From Meghimatium bilineatum (taxonomy: Eukaryota; Mollusca; Gastropoda; Stylommatophora; Philomycidae), in NCBI GenBank assembly GCA_034231615.1, contig CM067311.1:17380143-17444142 (forward strand): a stretch of DNA of 64,000 nt, in the 5' to 3' direction. Every line of letters begins with the position of its first letter. Position 1 is the stretch's first letter. Both the position numbers and the translations under genes were made by a program. Of this stretch, positions 33,613 through 44,815 are shown piece by piece. The notes below the pieces were generated by a model that searched no databases, was not told the DNA's origin, and worked only from the letters and a program-made list of their open reading frames with translations.

Positions 33613-34475
33613 AGAAGACAGCAACTTGTATGATATGAGAACATGTATTTGTACACTACACTACATTGTACTTTCACTATGAAGACAGCAACTTGTGTGA
33701 TATATTATGTATTTGTACAGTACATTACATTGTACTTTCACTATGAGGACAGCAACTTGTGTGATATATTATGTATTTGTACAGTACATTACATTGTACT
33801 TTCACTATGAGGACAGCAACTTGTGTGATATATTATGTATTTGTACAGTACATTACATTGTACTTTCACTATGAGGACAGCAACTTGTGTGATATATTAT
33901 GTATTTGTACAGTACATTACATTGTACTTTCACTATGAAGACAGCAACTTGTGTGATATATTATGTATTTGTACAGTACATTACATTGTACTTTCACTAT
34001 GAAGACAGCAACTTGTGTGATATATTATGTATTTGTACACAACATTACATTGTACTTTCACTATGAAGACAACAACTTGTGTGATATGAGAACATGTATT
34101 TGTACAGTACATTACATTGTACTTTCACTATGAAGACAGCAACTTGTGTGATCTATTATATATTTGTACACAACATTACATTGTACTTTCACTATGAAGA
34201 CAACAACTTGTATGATATGAGAACATGTATTTGTACAGTACATTACATTGTACTTTCACTATGAAGACAGCAACTTGTGTGATATATTATGTATTTGTAC
34301 ACAACATTACATTGTACTTTCACTATGAAGACAACAACTTGTGTGATATGAGAACATGTATTTGTACAGTACATTCATTGTACTTTCACTATGAAGACAG
34401 CAACTTGTGTGATATATTATGTATTTGTACACTACCCTACATTGTACTTACATTATGTATTTGTACACTAAAATA
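33613..34475. repeat. 64-bp VNTR, about 13 copies, in putative first intron
   Basis: The unit begins TTGTACAGTACATTACATTG. Two subtypes (AGTACATTAC.. with GATATATTATGTAT, and CAACATTAC.. with GATATGAGAACATG) are interleaved at the right end. The last copies are truncated, and the array stops about 30 bp from the splice donor of the exon at 34508-34711. Confidence 0.95.
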
Positions 34476-34501
34476 TCGACTAAGATTGAACGACGAAGGT
34501 G

Positions 34502-34507
34502 ACTTAC
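34502..34507 (-). other. Candidate 5' splice donor (GTAAGT)
   Basis: On the minus strand the frame reads CTG|GTAAGTCACC; GTAAGT matches the metazoan donor consensus. After this point the frame stays open into the VNTR for 20 codons but loses coding character. Confidence 0.7.
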
Positions 34508-34711
34508 CAGCATTGCTTTCTCTTTGAGCGCTTTATCTTGACTTTCCTTCTGAATTTGCTTGGTTCTTTCGGAGAGTTCTATGTTCTGTCGTGAACTGGT
34601 CAAACCGCCATATCGGGATTGACCGTTCCGTAGATCACCACTAGGGAACTTGGCTTTTGATTTCGAGTAATCCGCGTCCAGGATATCGTCTTCGGAGCCC
34701 CCGAGCCCCAT
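34508..34711 (-). CDS. First coding exon of an unrecognised host gene (68 codons, N-myristoylation-type start)
   Basis: The protein starts MGLGGSEDDILDADYSKSK and ends ELSERTKQIQKESQDKALKE plus KAML. Met-Gly-x-x-x-Ser is the classical N-myristoylation pattern, so membrane attachment is an inference. An acidic stretch (SEDDILDAD) is followed by a basic, Ser/Gly-rich part (residues 17-46) and a charged, probably helical end (47-68). I chose the ATG at 34711 because it has G at -3 and +4; the frame upstream has a TGA at 34757-34759 and no better Met. The exon ends in phase at a GTAAGT donor. Composition is balanced and non-repetitive, unlike every other long frame here, and no retroelement motif is present. 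I do not recognise the family. Downstream exons should be on the minus strand below 34475, possibly outside the window. Confidence 0.62.
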
Positions 34712-34985
34712 TCCAAAAAGTTTATAAAAACAACGGACACACATTTTTTGGCTCTCACTTGGTTAAATTATAAGAGTCGTTTATTAACATAAATATATAC
34801 CTCCATATGTCTTATATCCACATTGTAATATCACAGGCTTATGGTTACCACACACATAACACATGTGGCGCAGGAGATAGTGCAATCAATTTGTCAGGTT
34901 ACTGGTTAAGATAATTCAATATTTTAAATAACAATTTACAGTAAGTTTGGTGGAAAATAATACAAGGAATAGGAGAAACAAATAT

Positions 34986-35492
34986 TCAAAATAGAATCAG
35001 GCTGTGATAGTTAAAACAACAATACAGGAGGTAGAATCAGGTTGTGATAGTTAAGGCAACATTACATGAGGTAGAATCAGGTTGTGATAGTTAAGGCAAC
35101 ACTACATGAGGTAGAATCAGGTTGTGATAGTTAAAACAACAATACAGGAGGTAGAATCAGGTTGTGATAGTTAAAACAACAATACAGGAGGTAGAATCAG
35201 GTTGTGATAGTTAAGGCAACATTACATGAGGTAGAATCAGGTTGTGATAGTTAAGGCAACACTACATGAGGTAGAATCAGGTTGTGATAGTTAAGGCAAC
35301 ACTACATGAGGTAGAATCAGGTTGTGATAGTTAAGGCAACACTACATGAGGTAGAATCAGGTTGTGATAGTTAAGGAAACACTACATGAGGTAGAATCAG
35401 GTTGTGATAGTTAAGGCAACACTACAGGAGGTAGAATCAGGCTGTGATAGTTAAGACAACACTACAGGAGGTAGAATCAGGCTGTGATAGTT
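34986..35492. repeat. 40-bp array, about 12.5 copies
   Basis: The unit begins GAGGTAGAATCAGGTTGTGA. The AAACAACAATACAGG subtype and the AGGCAACACTACATG subtype form blocks. It lies about 275 bp upstream of the host exon start on the minus strand, that is, in or near its promoter. Confidence 0.95.
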
Positions 35493-36176
35493 CTGTAACA
35501 TAGCACTGTACGGCTCTAGATACGAGATAGATAGAAACCGGCATGAAAATGCAAACTGAAGACGGTGGATAAACGTAGGGAGAGAAAAAAAATGAATAAT
35601 CGATATTCCACGAAATATGTTGATGAATTAAAAAATATCGATATAAACGAAGGATTTAAATCGATCAGTCTCAATAAATCCACAGGCGATAAGATCAGTT
35701 TGACAGGACCTTGGATTGAAATGTGACAGGTCAAGTGGGAAGAGATTAAAGAAGCTATTTGTTTAACATATCATAAATAACCGCAAGAGTATGTGGACTA
35801 CTAACTCAAGTTATTAACACAGTATCTCCGTGAGGGCTTGACCCGTCCTTCCGTAACAACATTACCAGATAGTATAAATTGCTTACAGTTTTCAGATTGA
35901 TCAATAATTACAAAAATGACTAAAACATTAATTTTATGACCTTTGACATGAAAGTCAATATTTGTGTTATTTGACCAAGAAATGGCCAAATTCTGGCAAC
36001 CGTGTGCATCAATGTATTTCGAAGTAGCTATGAAATGGAGATATTAGCGTCTTACCAGCAGAAGGGGTCTGTTTAACTGGGTGTTTTAATAGCTTGTTGA
36101 AGATTAGGAGGTAAAACAGACACACTACTATGCATTACGATTTCATGGAAAATTATATAATAAATATATATTATAC
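35493..36176. other. No gene recognised
   Basis: Unique AT-rich sequence upstream (minus sense) of the host exon. No TATA box or other promoter element was convincing. Confidence 0.45.
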
Positions 36177-36601
36177 ACTCTAGTGGTTGTATAGGCGCGA
36201 GTCTTGGACAATAAACAAACTGGAAAGTGGGAAATTAGAGGCAACAGAGATGTGGTTCTACAGAAGAATGCTGAGAATACCATGGACTGCCAGAAAAACT
36301 AATGAAGAGGTGTTGAAAGAGTCAAATGCGAAACGGTCCTTAATCAACAATATAAGAAAAAGGCAATCTTATTTTTTTGGCCACTTCATGAGACAGGTTT
36401 AGAGAACATAGTCACAACAGGCAAAATTGAAGGCAACAGAGACAGAGGGCGTCAACGTGAGAAATGTTTAGACAGTTTGACAGCCTGGAACAGCAAGGAA
36501 ACAACACCGACTTTGATACATAATACTGTGGACAGAGAGCTGTGGAGAGCCATGACCGCCTACGCCAGCCGGCATGGCACCTGATGATGATGACTCTAGT
36601 G
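36177..36601 (+). mobile_element. 5'-truncated RTE-1 copy with 9-bp TSD
   Basis: ACTCTAGTG at 36177-36185 and 36593-36601 flanks the insert. The plus strand reads RRESWTINKLESGKLEATEM, then WFYRRMLRIPWTARKTNEEV, to FFGHFMRQV (stop near 36401); after a one-base shift it continues ENIVTTGKIEGNRDRGRQRE to TAYASRHGT and stop, then a TGATGATGATG tail. This is the 3' 400 bp of the same family as 20663-21640. Confidence 0.92.
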
Positions 36602-36716
36602 ATTAGACTGATAATCGGCTAATAGTGATTGAACTGATAGTGGTTGGATTGACAGTGATTGAACTGATAGTGATTGGATTGACAGTGATTGAACTGATAG
36701 TGATTGGACTGATGAA
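36602..36716. repeat. Short 19-37-bp array (GATTGAACTGATAGTGATTG) adjoining the RTE copy
   Basis: Alternating TGATTGAACTGATAG and TGATTGGATTGACAG segments repeat about three times directly after the right TSD. Confidence 0.8.
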
Positions 36717-36847
36717 TGGACTGGTCAAGCTTTGCAAGAAAAAAAGTATACATGTATGTACAGAAAGCAGGGGATTGTTCTGTTGCCAATATTCGTCAAA
36801 GTAGAACATCGCTGAGCAGGTATTCCTAAACCTGCTCGCGAGCAACA

Positions 36848-37030
36848 TGTGCTCGTGACATGCTCTTAAAAGGTGCTCGTGACATGCTCTTAAAAGGTGC
36901 TCGTGACATGCTCTTAAAAGGTGCTCGTGACATGCTCTTAAAAGGTGCTCGTGACATGCTCTTAAAAGGTACTCGTGACATGCTCTTAAAAGGTGCTCGT
37001 GACATGCTCTTAAAAGGTGCTCGTAAGCAC
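36848..37030. repeat. 24-bp array, about 7.5 copies
   Basis: GCTCGTGACATGCTCTTAAA starts the unit; copies are almost identical. Both strands have repetitive frames (LLKGARDM; EHLLRACH). Confidence 0.95.
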
Positions 37031-37403
37031 TATCGATTACATTGGGGAGGGTGCTCACAGTGTGAGAAAATTGAGTATTACTGGCCTAGAGGATTATACT
37101 TAGGTTTTCCCATGTGTACTACGTGTCTCTGTTTTCTTGAGATCAGAATTGTAAACATAACTTGAGAAGTAACCACAGACAATAATCATTAGGGTCACCA
37201 ACGGTGAGGCCTCTCCGTCTTCCGTTCCTAAAGTATCACTCACAAAGCGTAACTGAATCTTCAAGCGATAACCTCAAAGGCCCCCCCCCCCGTCCAACCA
37301 GCAACAACATCATCCTGCAATTGGTGATGCAAAATATGGGCCAATATAGCGTTAAAGGGGAAACTTTATTTATAAGATCTTAACACTGCAGTCATGTGCA
37401 AGA
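37031..37403. other. No gene; SINE D core fragment at 37249-37281
   Basis: The minus strand contains TTATCGCTTGAAGATTCAGT, matching the core of SINE family D. A C10 run follows near 37281. The remainder is unassigned. Confidence 0.5.
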
Positions 37404-37530
37404 ACAACATTGGCATTCACAAGAACAACATTGGCATTCACAAGAACAACATTGGCATTCACAAGAACAACAGTGTCATCCACAAGAACAACAGTGGCAT
37501 TCACAAGAACAACATTGACATTCACAAGAA
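37404..37530. repeat. 21-bp array, 6 copies
   Basis: CATTCACAAGAACAACATTGG repeats minus one base shown as CATTCACAAGAACAACATTG; one copy has CAGTGTCATC. Both strands are open because the unit is a multiple of three. Confidence 0.94.
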
Positions 37531-38619
37531 TATCGTATATGGGGAACACTGACATATTGAAATCGTCAATGAATTTCTTTATCATGACTTCTGACAACTG
37601 GGAGAACTGACAGACAATCGCGTGACATGGAGAGCAAACCTGCGTAGTGGCTCTGTGATATTATAGAATATATGTTGAGCAGGGTACAACAAAAGATGTT
37701 GTAGACGCTAGGAGAACCAGTCCAAAGAAAATGTCCCAATGCTTCTGCAATCAATCAAATCAATCATTTACCATGGGATTTAACCATGGGAATTGAAAAT
37801 GCATGTTTAACTCGTACCTACACAACTCGATCTGATAGAAGCTTGCTTCAGACTGTCTGTCAGGATAAATTATCTTATATATATACTAATAATGGCAATA
37901 TAGAGTACTTACGCAGAAGAAAAGATGAAAGAAATATTATTATAAACGTTACACAATCAATGTCCTGACTGAAGCAATAATACACGTTTTAGGCCTGTAA
38001 AAAGCGTCAACATACGCAATAATAACATTATTGTCTTGAAAGGAATTAATTTAACACACGCATTGAACCGCACTAGTAATAACTAGCCGTTTGCCGTAAA
38101 CATTATGTGGACGTACCCGCAACATATAATCCTTTTGTACTACATATAAAGTAGGGCGGTAACTTAGCCAACAAATATTGAATAGTATTATCCCACGTTG
38201 TATTACCCTAAAACAAAGCGCGATCTGATTGGTTGGTTGAACCGCTGTAGGTTGATACAGTGACTTATACACATATACCGAGACAGTCAGTGATTTAGAA
38301 AACCCGTTGGTAGAATTAAATATGCCTTCATTCGTTCTTTTACTTTATTATTCTTGTGTTTTTTCTTTGGTAACTATTTATATACTGGGAATCGCATTCC
38401 ATAAATAGCCGACCAACGAAACATACTGAAATAATCAAAATCGGCCTTTCATGCCATGTTTACATTTTCTGTACACGGGACTTCTATTCAGATGACTGGT
38501 CATGTCTGGATAATATGTAATATAATTGTAACCGTTTAATGGGGCTTCAAAGGGACAATCGAATAACTGATTTGTACTCACATTTTTCTATACACTAGAC
38601 AATGAGTGACGAATAAGTC
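37531..38619. other. No gene recognised
   Basis: About 1.1 kb of unique AT-rich sequence. Short frames only; no RNA gene, domain or shared repeat noticed. Confidence 0.45.
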
Positions 38620-38752
38620 ATGCTGAACTCGGACGTGTTTAGCCGAAAGGCGTAGATTTGAGGCGTAAAACCGAGCTGTAGAGATGATAAAATTAATTCA
38701 AGAATCCGGACTCATCCCGATAATCTTTGAGTTTCAGAACAAGAAGAACAAT
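38620..38752 (+). mobile_element. Diverged SINE B 3' half
   Basis: GCTGAACTCGGACGTGTTTA, then CCGAAAGGCGTAGAT, then AATCCGGACTCATCCCGATA and AACAAGAAGAACAA follow the order of the SINE B 3' half with many differences. Confidence 0.68.
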
Positions 38753-40311
38753 ATGCTAACTTAAACTGCAAGCTACCAGACTTTCGGAAAAATAAAATCT
38801 GCATGAACCAGGCATCGCAGCCCGTTTTCGAAACAGCAACTTCATGAACAGAAGGCAAAGAGCGTGACCTCGTTGCTGGGAAAATTCCAAACTATGACCA
38901 TATGAAAATAAACTACGAGAAATCGAGTCTCTCGTTATTTATACAGTCCTGAAAACTCATTCGACCATTCTTTAAAAATGAATTTTCCGCAATTTTCATT
39001 ATTAACTTTGTCTATACTTTTTGTTGACAACCAATGAAAATCAAGGACAAATTAAATAGGCTCACTTTTCAAGGATGGTAATAATGAGTCTACAGTGCTG
39101 TAAAACGACGAAATACTCGGACAAACTCAACAATGAGGGTTAGCGTTGCTTGATTCTTGATTAGAAACCAGCATGACGTAACTGTGGACATTCCCGTAAG
39201 TGTTCTACTTGTCAGTGTAATAGTAAGCCTTACAGTACATCGTGAAGGAGAAAAGGAAAACACTCACGGGCACGCCCTATAGAACTCTGATGCATGTGTT
39301 GTTGTTTGTTCATCGGAAGGGATGATTACCAAATGTTACATCCACTTTTGAAAACTCAGAACTTTCATACACTGGAAAAACATAGCGCCATATTGGTGTA
39401 ACGTAGAGCACTGATCTCATGATTATGTATAAAACAATAAAACACATATACAAAAGCACGTCATCAATATGCGGAGTTAAAATTAGCAGTATTCGGAGGT
39501 AATTGAAGAATATGGAAAAGAGGGAAGGGGGATGTGGTAAGAGTGGACAAGTGACAGTAAGAAAGAAAATAAGTACGATTGTTTTACCTAAAACCCTAAT
39601 AAATATGGTGTCACGAAACAGCCAGAACAATAACAATAATCTATGTAAATATGTTTATATATGGGTTTTTTCCCCCTTCAGTGGTGACTATTTCATGATT
39701 AGAATCCATTAATTCTGCTTAATAATGGAGATGGTGTACATGCTGTGTAAGCGAAGACCATTGTAATTAAGAATATTACCAAAACTACATGTACGCAAGC
39801 ACCCGCCTTGTTCGGCCTTTATGGTTGTTAGTTCTAATTGCTCGCATGATTGTTAGAAAACTACTCACGATATTCGGCACGACCACCAAAACATTCTATT
39901 TTTAAATATGAGAAATGCAAAATGGCTGCTACCGTGACCTTGAGCAGTCCTATAAGACCTCTGTATATAATTAATTAAGACTTTATTCATTACGTTTTTT
40001 AAAAGTTATTTTCGTGGTTTTAGTAGGTCACTATTTATATTACTTGGAGTTTCATGCCAAAAATTGACGAGAGCGATCAACGAAAAGCACGGAAATATTC
40101 AAGTTGGGCCTTTCAGGTCATGTTTACATTTTCTATTGAAAGGTATCTATCCATTAGCACAGTTCCTGTGTGTAAGATTCACTTAAAGGGATAATCGCCC
40201 AGTATGTTAGTGTGCCTAACTAGATTTCAGTAAATAAATCGATCATTTAGAGTTAGAGTAAATTCGAAATCGATTCAGGAACACCATTCTTCTATTACTA
40301 ATACTCGCTCT
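38753..40311. other. No gene; solo retrotransposon 3'-end fragment near 39297-39341
   Basis: The minus strand at 39297-39341 (TTCCGATGAACAAACAACAA) matches the 3' terminus of the C2H2-ended retrotransposon family (27874, 51345, 17032). Otherwise about 1.5 kb without a recognised feature. ATTCAAGTTGGGCCTTTCAG near 40098 resembles sequence near 38435, so a faint dispersed repeat is present. Confidence 0.45.
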
Positions 40312-40612
40312 AAATGATACATTCTTTTTCTTCTGCGTTCGTTCTCAAACTCCTGCAGATTAGCAGGATGTAGTCCGGAGAACGGAATGAGTTGTGTCAT
40401 GGTTTACAGCATTGCTGCGATATCTGCGCCTTTCGGCCTGACACATCCGACTTCAGCGCGGCTTTGGGTCACTGACCCTATATGAGATGGGACAACTAAC
40501 TCCATCCCATAACCTCTTTAGTCGCCTTTTACGACATGCGTGGAAGATAAACAGTGTTGCTATTCTTTGCTCCCCTTTCGGGCCCGGTACAACACGGGCG
40601 AAATGATACATT
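40312..40612 (-). mobile_element. SINE family B, full copy, 12-bp TSD
   Basis: AAATGATACATT at 40312-40323 and 40601-40612 is a perfect TSD. The 277-bp insert is collinear with 28050-28327 in the opposite orientation. Few differences suggest recent activity relative to other copies. Confidence 0.93.
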
Positions 40613-40673
40613 GAATCTGTGGAAACATATCGAAAGTATGAAACGACTTGATTCAGTAATTCATACACTTCTA

Positions 40674-40779
40674 CATGCGAGGGAGAGGAGATGACTACCG
40701 CCCTCATATAGCAGAGCCTCTGAAATGTGAGATCGCTAACATCTCATACCGCTACGGCATTAATAAATGATATGTGTTA
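40674..40779 (+). mobile_element. SINE family A 3' fragment
   Basis: ACTACCGCCCTCATATAGCA followed by TGAAATGTGAGATCGCTAAC matches the 3' half of 52264-52521; the tRNA-like head is missing, as in a 5'-truncated copy. Confidence 0.82.
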
Positions 40780-40915
40780 CTTTATTTACTTTTCACTTAC
40801 ACTTTTACAGGCTTTTATGCAATACCTCCTTCTTTCTTCATTAATTACTATAGCTGCATTTTACATCTCTTTTCTTCCTACATGTCTATATCTATGTATT
40901 CAATTGGTCTTCCTT

Positions 40916-41317
40916 TCTCCCTATGTCATCATCATCATCAAGTGCCGTCTCCGCAACGAAGGTTGCCTGCGACGTATCTCCAACATCTCCTGTCTCTTGT
41001 CGTGGTGGTGCACTCTGCTAGACTGTAACCTGTCCATCGTGTAATGTTACTCTCCCACTTGTATCTCTGCCTACCTCTTGCTCGATTCCCTTTGACTTTA
41101 CCCTCAAGTAAGGTCTTCAATAAGGTGTCATGTCTTTTAATGTGTCCAAAGTATTTTATTTGCCTGATCTTTATTTCTCTTAGTAGTTCTTTCTTCATAT
41201 TAAGTGTCTTTAGCAACTCTTTATTTGTTTTCTTCTCTTTCCATGATGTTCTCCCTATTCTCCTATATACCCACATTTCAAAGGCATCAATTTTGTCTTC
41301 TAATTCTCCCTATGTCA
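40916..41317 (-). mobile_element. 5'-truncated RTE-2 copy with 13-bp TSD
   Basis: TCTCCCTATGTCA at 40916-40928 and 41305-41317 flanks the insert. The minus strand has one open frame from MWVYRRIGRTSWKEKKTNKE through IKYFGHIKRHDTLLKTLLEG to GNLRCGDGT and a TGA-rich tail of TGATGATGATGA. An open frame in a 5'-truncated copy suggests a young insertion. Confidence 0.93.
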
Positions 41318-41460
41318 CAAAGAGCTTGTTCTCAGTATTTTTGTTGTACATGCATATAATTGCCTGTATCTTTTTTTCTTTTTTTATGTACTACTTTAGC
41401 TTTGTAAGTAACATCTTTTTTTTTGGTTTCAGACTTTCCTGTACCTTTGTACATCATTTT

Positions 41461-41515
41461 TGTTCTTCTATATCCGTTCTCAAATTCCTGCAGGATAGAG
41501 ATTGAAAAATAGAAT
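41461..41515 (-). mobile_element. SINE B 3'-tail fragment
   Basis: TCTATATCCGTTCTCAAATT followed by CCTGCAGGATAG resembles the inverted SINE B 3' end. Confidence 0.5.
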
Positions 41516-41545
41516 GTGCGGTCTTATCACTTAGTAGGCCACTGA

Positions 41546-41772
41546 ATAGTAGTTTTCGTGTCAAAGTGTTGAACACCTCTGAATAGTAGGTTTCTTGTCA
41601 AAGTGTTGAACACCTCTGAATAGTAGGTTTCTTGTCAAAGTGTTGAACACCTCTGAATAGTAGGTTTCTTGTCAAAGTGTTGAACACCTCTGAATAGTAG
41701 TTTTCCTGTCAAAGTATTGAACACCACTGAGTAGTAGGTTTCTTGTCAAAGTGTTGAACACCTCTGAGACTT
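41546..41772. repeat. 37-bp array, about 6 copies
   Basis: GAATAGTAGGTTTCTTGTCA starts the unit; one copy has CCTGTCAAAGTATTGAACACCAC. Confidence 0.94.
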
Positions 41773-42145
41773 GAAGTCTTGTGAGTATAAAATTAATTCT
41801 CTGTTCACATTACAAAAACCAACACAAGTTATATTATTTGTAATTCCCTGTGGCTTCTATAATGAATACAATGAGATCCGCTGCTGTATGTTGACATATT
41901 GTTTGCAGACTTTGCAATTCTGAGATCCGAAGAACGTCGTATTAAAAGTGCAACTAGTAAACATTTACGCCTGCAGAGTAGGACGAGGAGCGTATTCAAT
42001 CAGGGAGTTCCACAAACTATTAGTATGCAAACACTTCGACATTGTATGGGGTGGCGAAGCTTATGGGTCTACCCGAAAAGATATACTGTCGGTTCATATT
42101 TCATATCTCATAGGGATCGTAATGGAGATTCGACTTCGTTCTTAA
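41773..42145 (+). other. No gene recognised; unassigned frames
   Basis: A plus-strand frame from about 41899 (EERRIKSATSKHLRLQSRTR) runs into the array downstream. No domain recognised. Confidence 0.4.
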
Positions 42146-42470
42146 GACTATATTCTGTTAGTCTGCAGGAATTTGATTTACGTTCTAACTATATTCTGTT
42201 AGTCTGCAGGAATTTAACTTACGTTCTAACTATATTCTGTTAGTCTGCAGGAATTTAACTTACGTTCTAACTATATCCTGTTAGTCAGCAGGAATTTAAC
42301 TTACGTTCTAACTATATTCTGTTAGTCTGCAGGAATTTAACTTACGTTCTAACTATATTCTGTTAGTCTGCAGGAATTTGATTTATGTTCTAACTATATT
42401 CTGTTAGTCTGCAGGAATTTGAAAACGAGTGCTGTAGAAGATAAAAAATTATAGAAAAGTCTAGAAAAAT
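42146..42470 (+). repeat. 41-bp array (about 7 copies) grown from a SINE B 3' end
   Basis: The unit begins CTATATTCTGTTAGTCTGCA and includes GGAATTT. The final copy continues as GGAATTTGAAAACGAGTGCT and GTAGAAGAT, the order found in SINE B (ACATCCTGCTAATCTGCAGG, then AGTTTGAAAATG, then GAAGAAG). So the repeated unit is the SINE segment around the TCTGCAGGA motif. Confidence 0.85.
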
Positions 42471-42805
42471 ATGGAACCAGACAACGATATTAATGACAAA
42501 GCTACAGTAACATGTGAAGAAGAAAAGAGATACACACAATTATATGCCTGTTTTATGTAGACTTATTTTTTTTACAGACAGCCAAACATGTAGACAAACA
42601 AACAGACAGACATACGTAAACACACATACATTTCCGAATGTATTATCTCTTGTATTTGTCACACCTACCGTGTTGTAGTTCAGAAACTCTGATCAAATAT
42701 AAAACTGTATTTCTTGTACATACCATATTGGCGCTGTTATCGTTCGGTTATGTATTTGTGACATATATTTAATAACAGTGATTTCTAGCTTTTGATTTTT
42801 GTTCA
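42471..42805. other. No gene recognised
   Basis: AT-rich sequence with a short CAGACA/AAACAC-rich part near 42580-42630. Confidence 0.5.
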
Positions 42806-42895
42806 TTACTGAGTCATGCTTTTTTCTGTCGGAGGGTAAATTAAATAAACAAACTCACCATGTACATGGCGTGGCGAGAGCAATAACATGAGACC
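42806..42895 (-). mobile_element. Dispersed repeat shared with 12640-12700
   Basis: On the minus strand GCCACGCCATGTACATGGTG followed by AGTTTGTTTATTTAATTTACCC matches the plus strand near 12650. Both could encode SPRHVxGEFV, so a coding origin or simply a common retroposon is possible. Confidence 0.5.
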
Positions 42896-43019
42896 TTTAT
42901 CACACATCTTCAAAACCCCTCCCTGAAACTCCTTAACGACAAACATGCAGTATTTGACAGTTTGAGTGAGCCCGGTCTTCTTCGAAAATTTGTGCAACAA
43001 GTTTGTTAGTTATATTAGT

Positions 43020-43790
43020 TAACTAATTAATCGTCGGATCATCATCACTGCAAACTGGACACGTCCATAGTTGCTCCGATTTCTCCCTGAGTGTATCCGC
43101 CATCATACATTTGCTGACAGTAGGTCTACCCGTCCTCTGCTGGTTGACCATAATTTCTCTGCGCCCTCCAAAATGTTTACTTCTAGCAGACCGCATTTGA
43201 AACACTGATCTTTAATCCTGGACATTGAAAAGGAATCATCATCCACACTAGTCTCACTCTCCCGTGATATATCTCTTAAAGAGTTCAAAAAAATCAGCTC
43301 GATCCATTGCCCTATCGCTCTGTGCTACAATAGCATATTATGCCAGTTGATCTGCTCCTTCATTTCCTCCAACACCCACATGTCCCGGGACGAAAAAAAA
43401 ATGTAACTACTGTCAACCTCGCCTTTCTCTAGGCCTCAATCCACTGTTCCGAACGAGACCCATTTAACCTTCATTATACTGTGAGTCACTCAAGATGAAA
43501 ACATGTGTTACGTTCTGTGTACATACCCACTCAAATGGCCTGATCAGCATCATAATCTCCATGGCCATGCTACTCGTAGTCACAGCAAAGGCCCCACTCT
43601 CCTCCCTAATCGTTCTATCTGCGCATTGAGCTGTGAAGGCCCAAGCACTGCGAACATGCCTAATCACAGATTCATCAGTGTACATAATCACACCCCCCTC
43701 TTTGGCATTCTCACTGACCATGCCGACACCTCTTGCTCCACAGCTGTGGGACACCATTGTGCAACAATTGACCTCAAGTGACCCCTTCCA
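43020..43790 (-). mobile_element. RNase H and C-terminal part of a non-LTR retrotransposon (pseudogene)
   Basis: On the minus strand: GVIMYTDESVIRHVRSAWAF (first RNase H Asp; near 43625-43690), TSSMAMEIMM (Glu), VFILSDSQYN (Asp; near 43480-43500), a FFVPGHVGVGGNEGADQLA-like block near 43340-43400 (second His region), then RSARSKHFGGRREIMVNQQR and finally LWTCPVCSDDDPTIN with stop near 43028. The order fits RNase H followed by a CxxC-bearing C-terminus. Stops occur after SDSQ and in the middle. Confidence 0.88.
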
Positions 43791-44130
43791 TTTTCCCTAG
43801 CAAGCCTCTTGTGTAAATAGAACCATTAATGTCCTAAATCGATAAATCAACGTTGAAGGAAAATTTGAATTGCATCTAGTTATTTTACGTTACCGTTGTG
43901 TCTCGTGACTATAGCTATGTGTTACACAGAGTCATTAGTTCAGGGGTTCTCATATCTCTTATACATGTCACCAGAATAATATACACTATAGTTGACTTTT
44001 CTAAGGTAGAATTGGCGTACCAGTAACCATGGCAACACGCGGCACGACCAGATACATGTCTTTACAACATAATTACTTGCTGTGTAAACATGTAGACACT
44101 ACGAACGAGAAGAAGTAGGTTCGATTTATT
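43791..44130. other. No gene recognised
   Basis: Unique sequence; no supported feature. Confidence 0.5.
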
Positions 44131-44540
44131 TGAATAAAAATGTTTTGACTGTGAACCTTATCAAAGATATATATGTATTGATTGTGAACCTTATCAAAGC
44201 TATATCTATTTTGACTGTGAACTTTATCAAAGCTATATCTATTTTGACTGTGAACTTTATCAAAGCTATATCTATTTTGACTGTGAACTTTATCAAAGCT
44301 ATATCTATTTTGACTGTGAACTTTATCAAAGCTATATCTATTTTGACTGTGAACTTTATCAAAGCTATATCTATTTTGACTGTGAACTTTATCAAAGCTA
44401 TATCTATTTTGACTGTGAACTTTATCAAAGCTATATCTATTTTGACTGTGAACTTTATCAAAGCTATATCTATTTTGACTGTGAACTTTATCAAAGCTAT
44501 ATCTATTTTGACTGTGAACTTTATCAAAGCTATATCTCAA
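44131..44540. repeat. 33-bp array, about 12 copies
   Basis: CTATTTTGACTGTGAACTTT starts the unit. The ten central copies are identical or nearly so; the two left copies differ (TATGTATTGATTGTGAACC). Three frames are open as a by-product. Confidence 0.96.
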
Positions 44541-44815
44541 GTATGCTGTTGAGAAGTATCCTTTCAAAATTCTTACATAAGTACAGATGGGTATCGTTAT
44601 TTTGCAACCACAAAGGGAAACATGTGTTCATATTCTATTGACATACAAAAAACGTCATGTACTGGTACAGAGAAAAGAATGTTCAAAGAACACTTTCTAC
44701 TAGTCATTTCACCATGATTTGGCAACATATCGAGGGGTCAGAAAATGTTTCATGACATTTTTAATATTCCGCCAAGCTGTTTCACATTTTCAGTTTGTAA
44801 AAGTAAAAAGTAAAG
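44541..44815. other. No gene recognised
   Basis: Short unique stretch between array and SINE. Confidence 0.4.

Noticed and set aside
44073-44567. Open frames over the 33-bp array
   Set aside because: Three frames are open simultaneously because the unit is a multiple of three; no other coding evidence.
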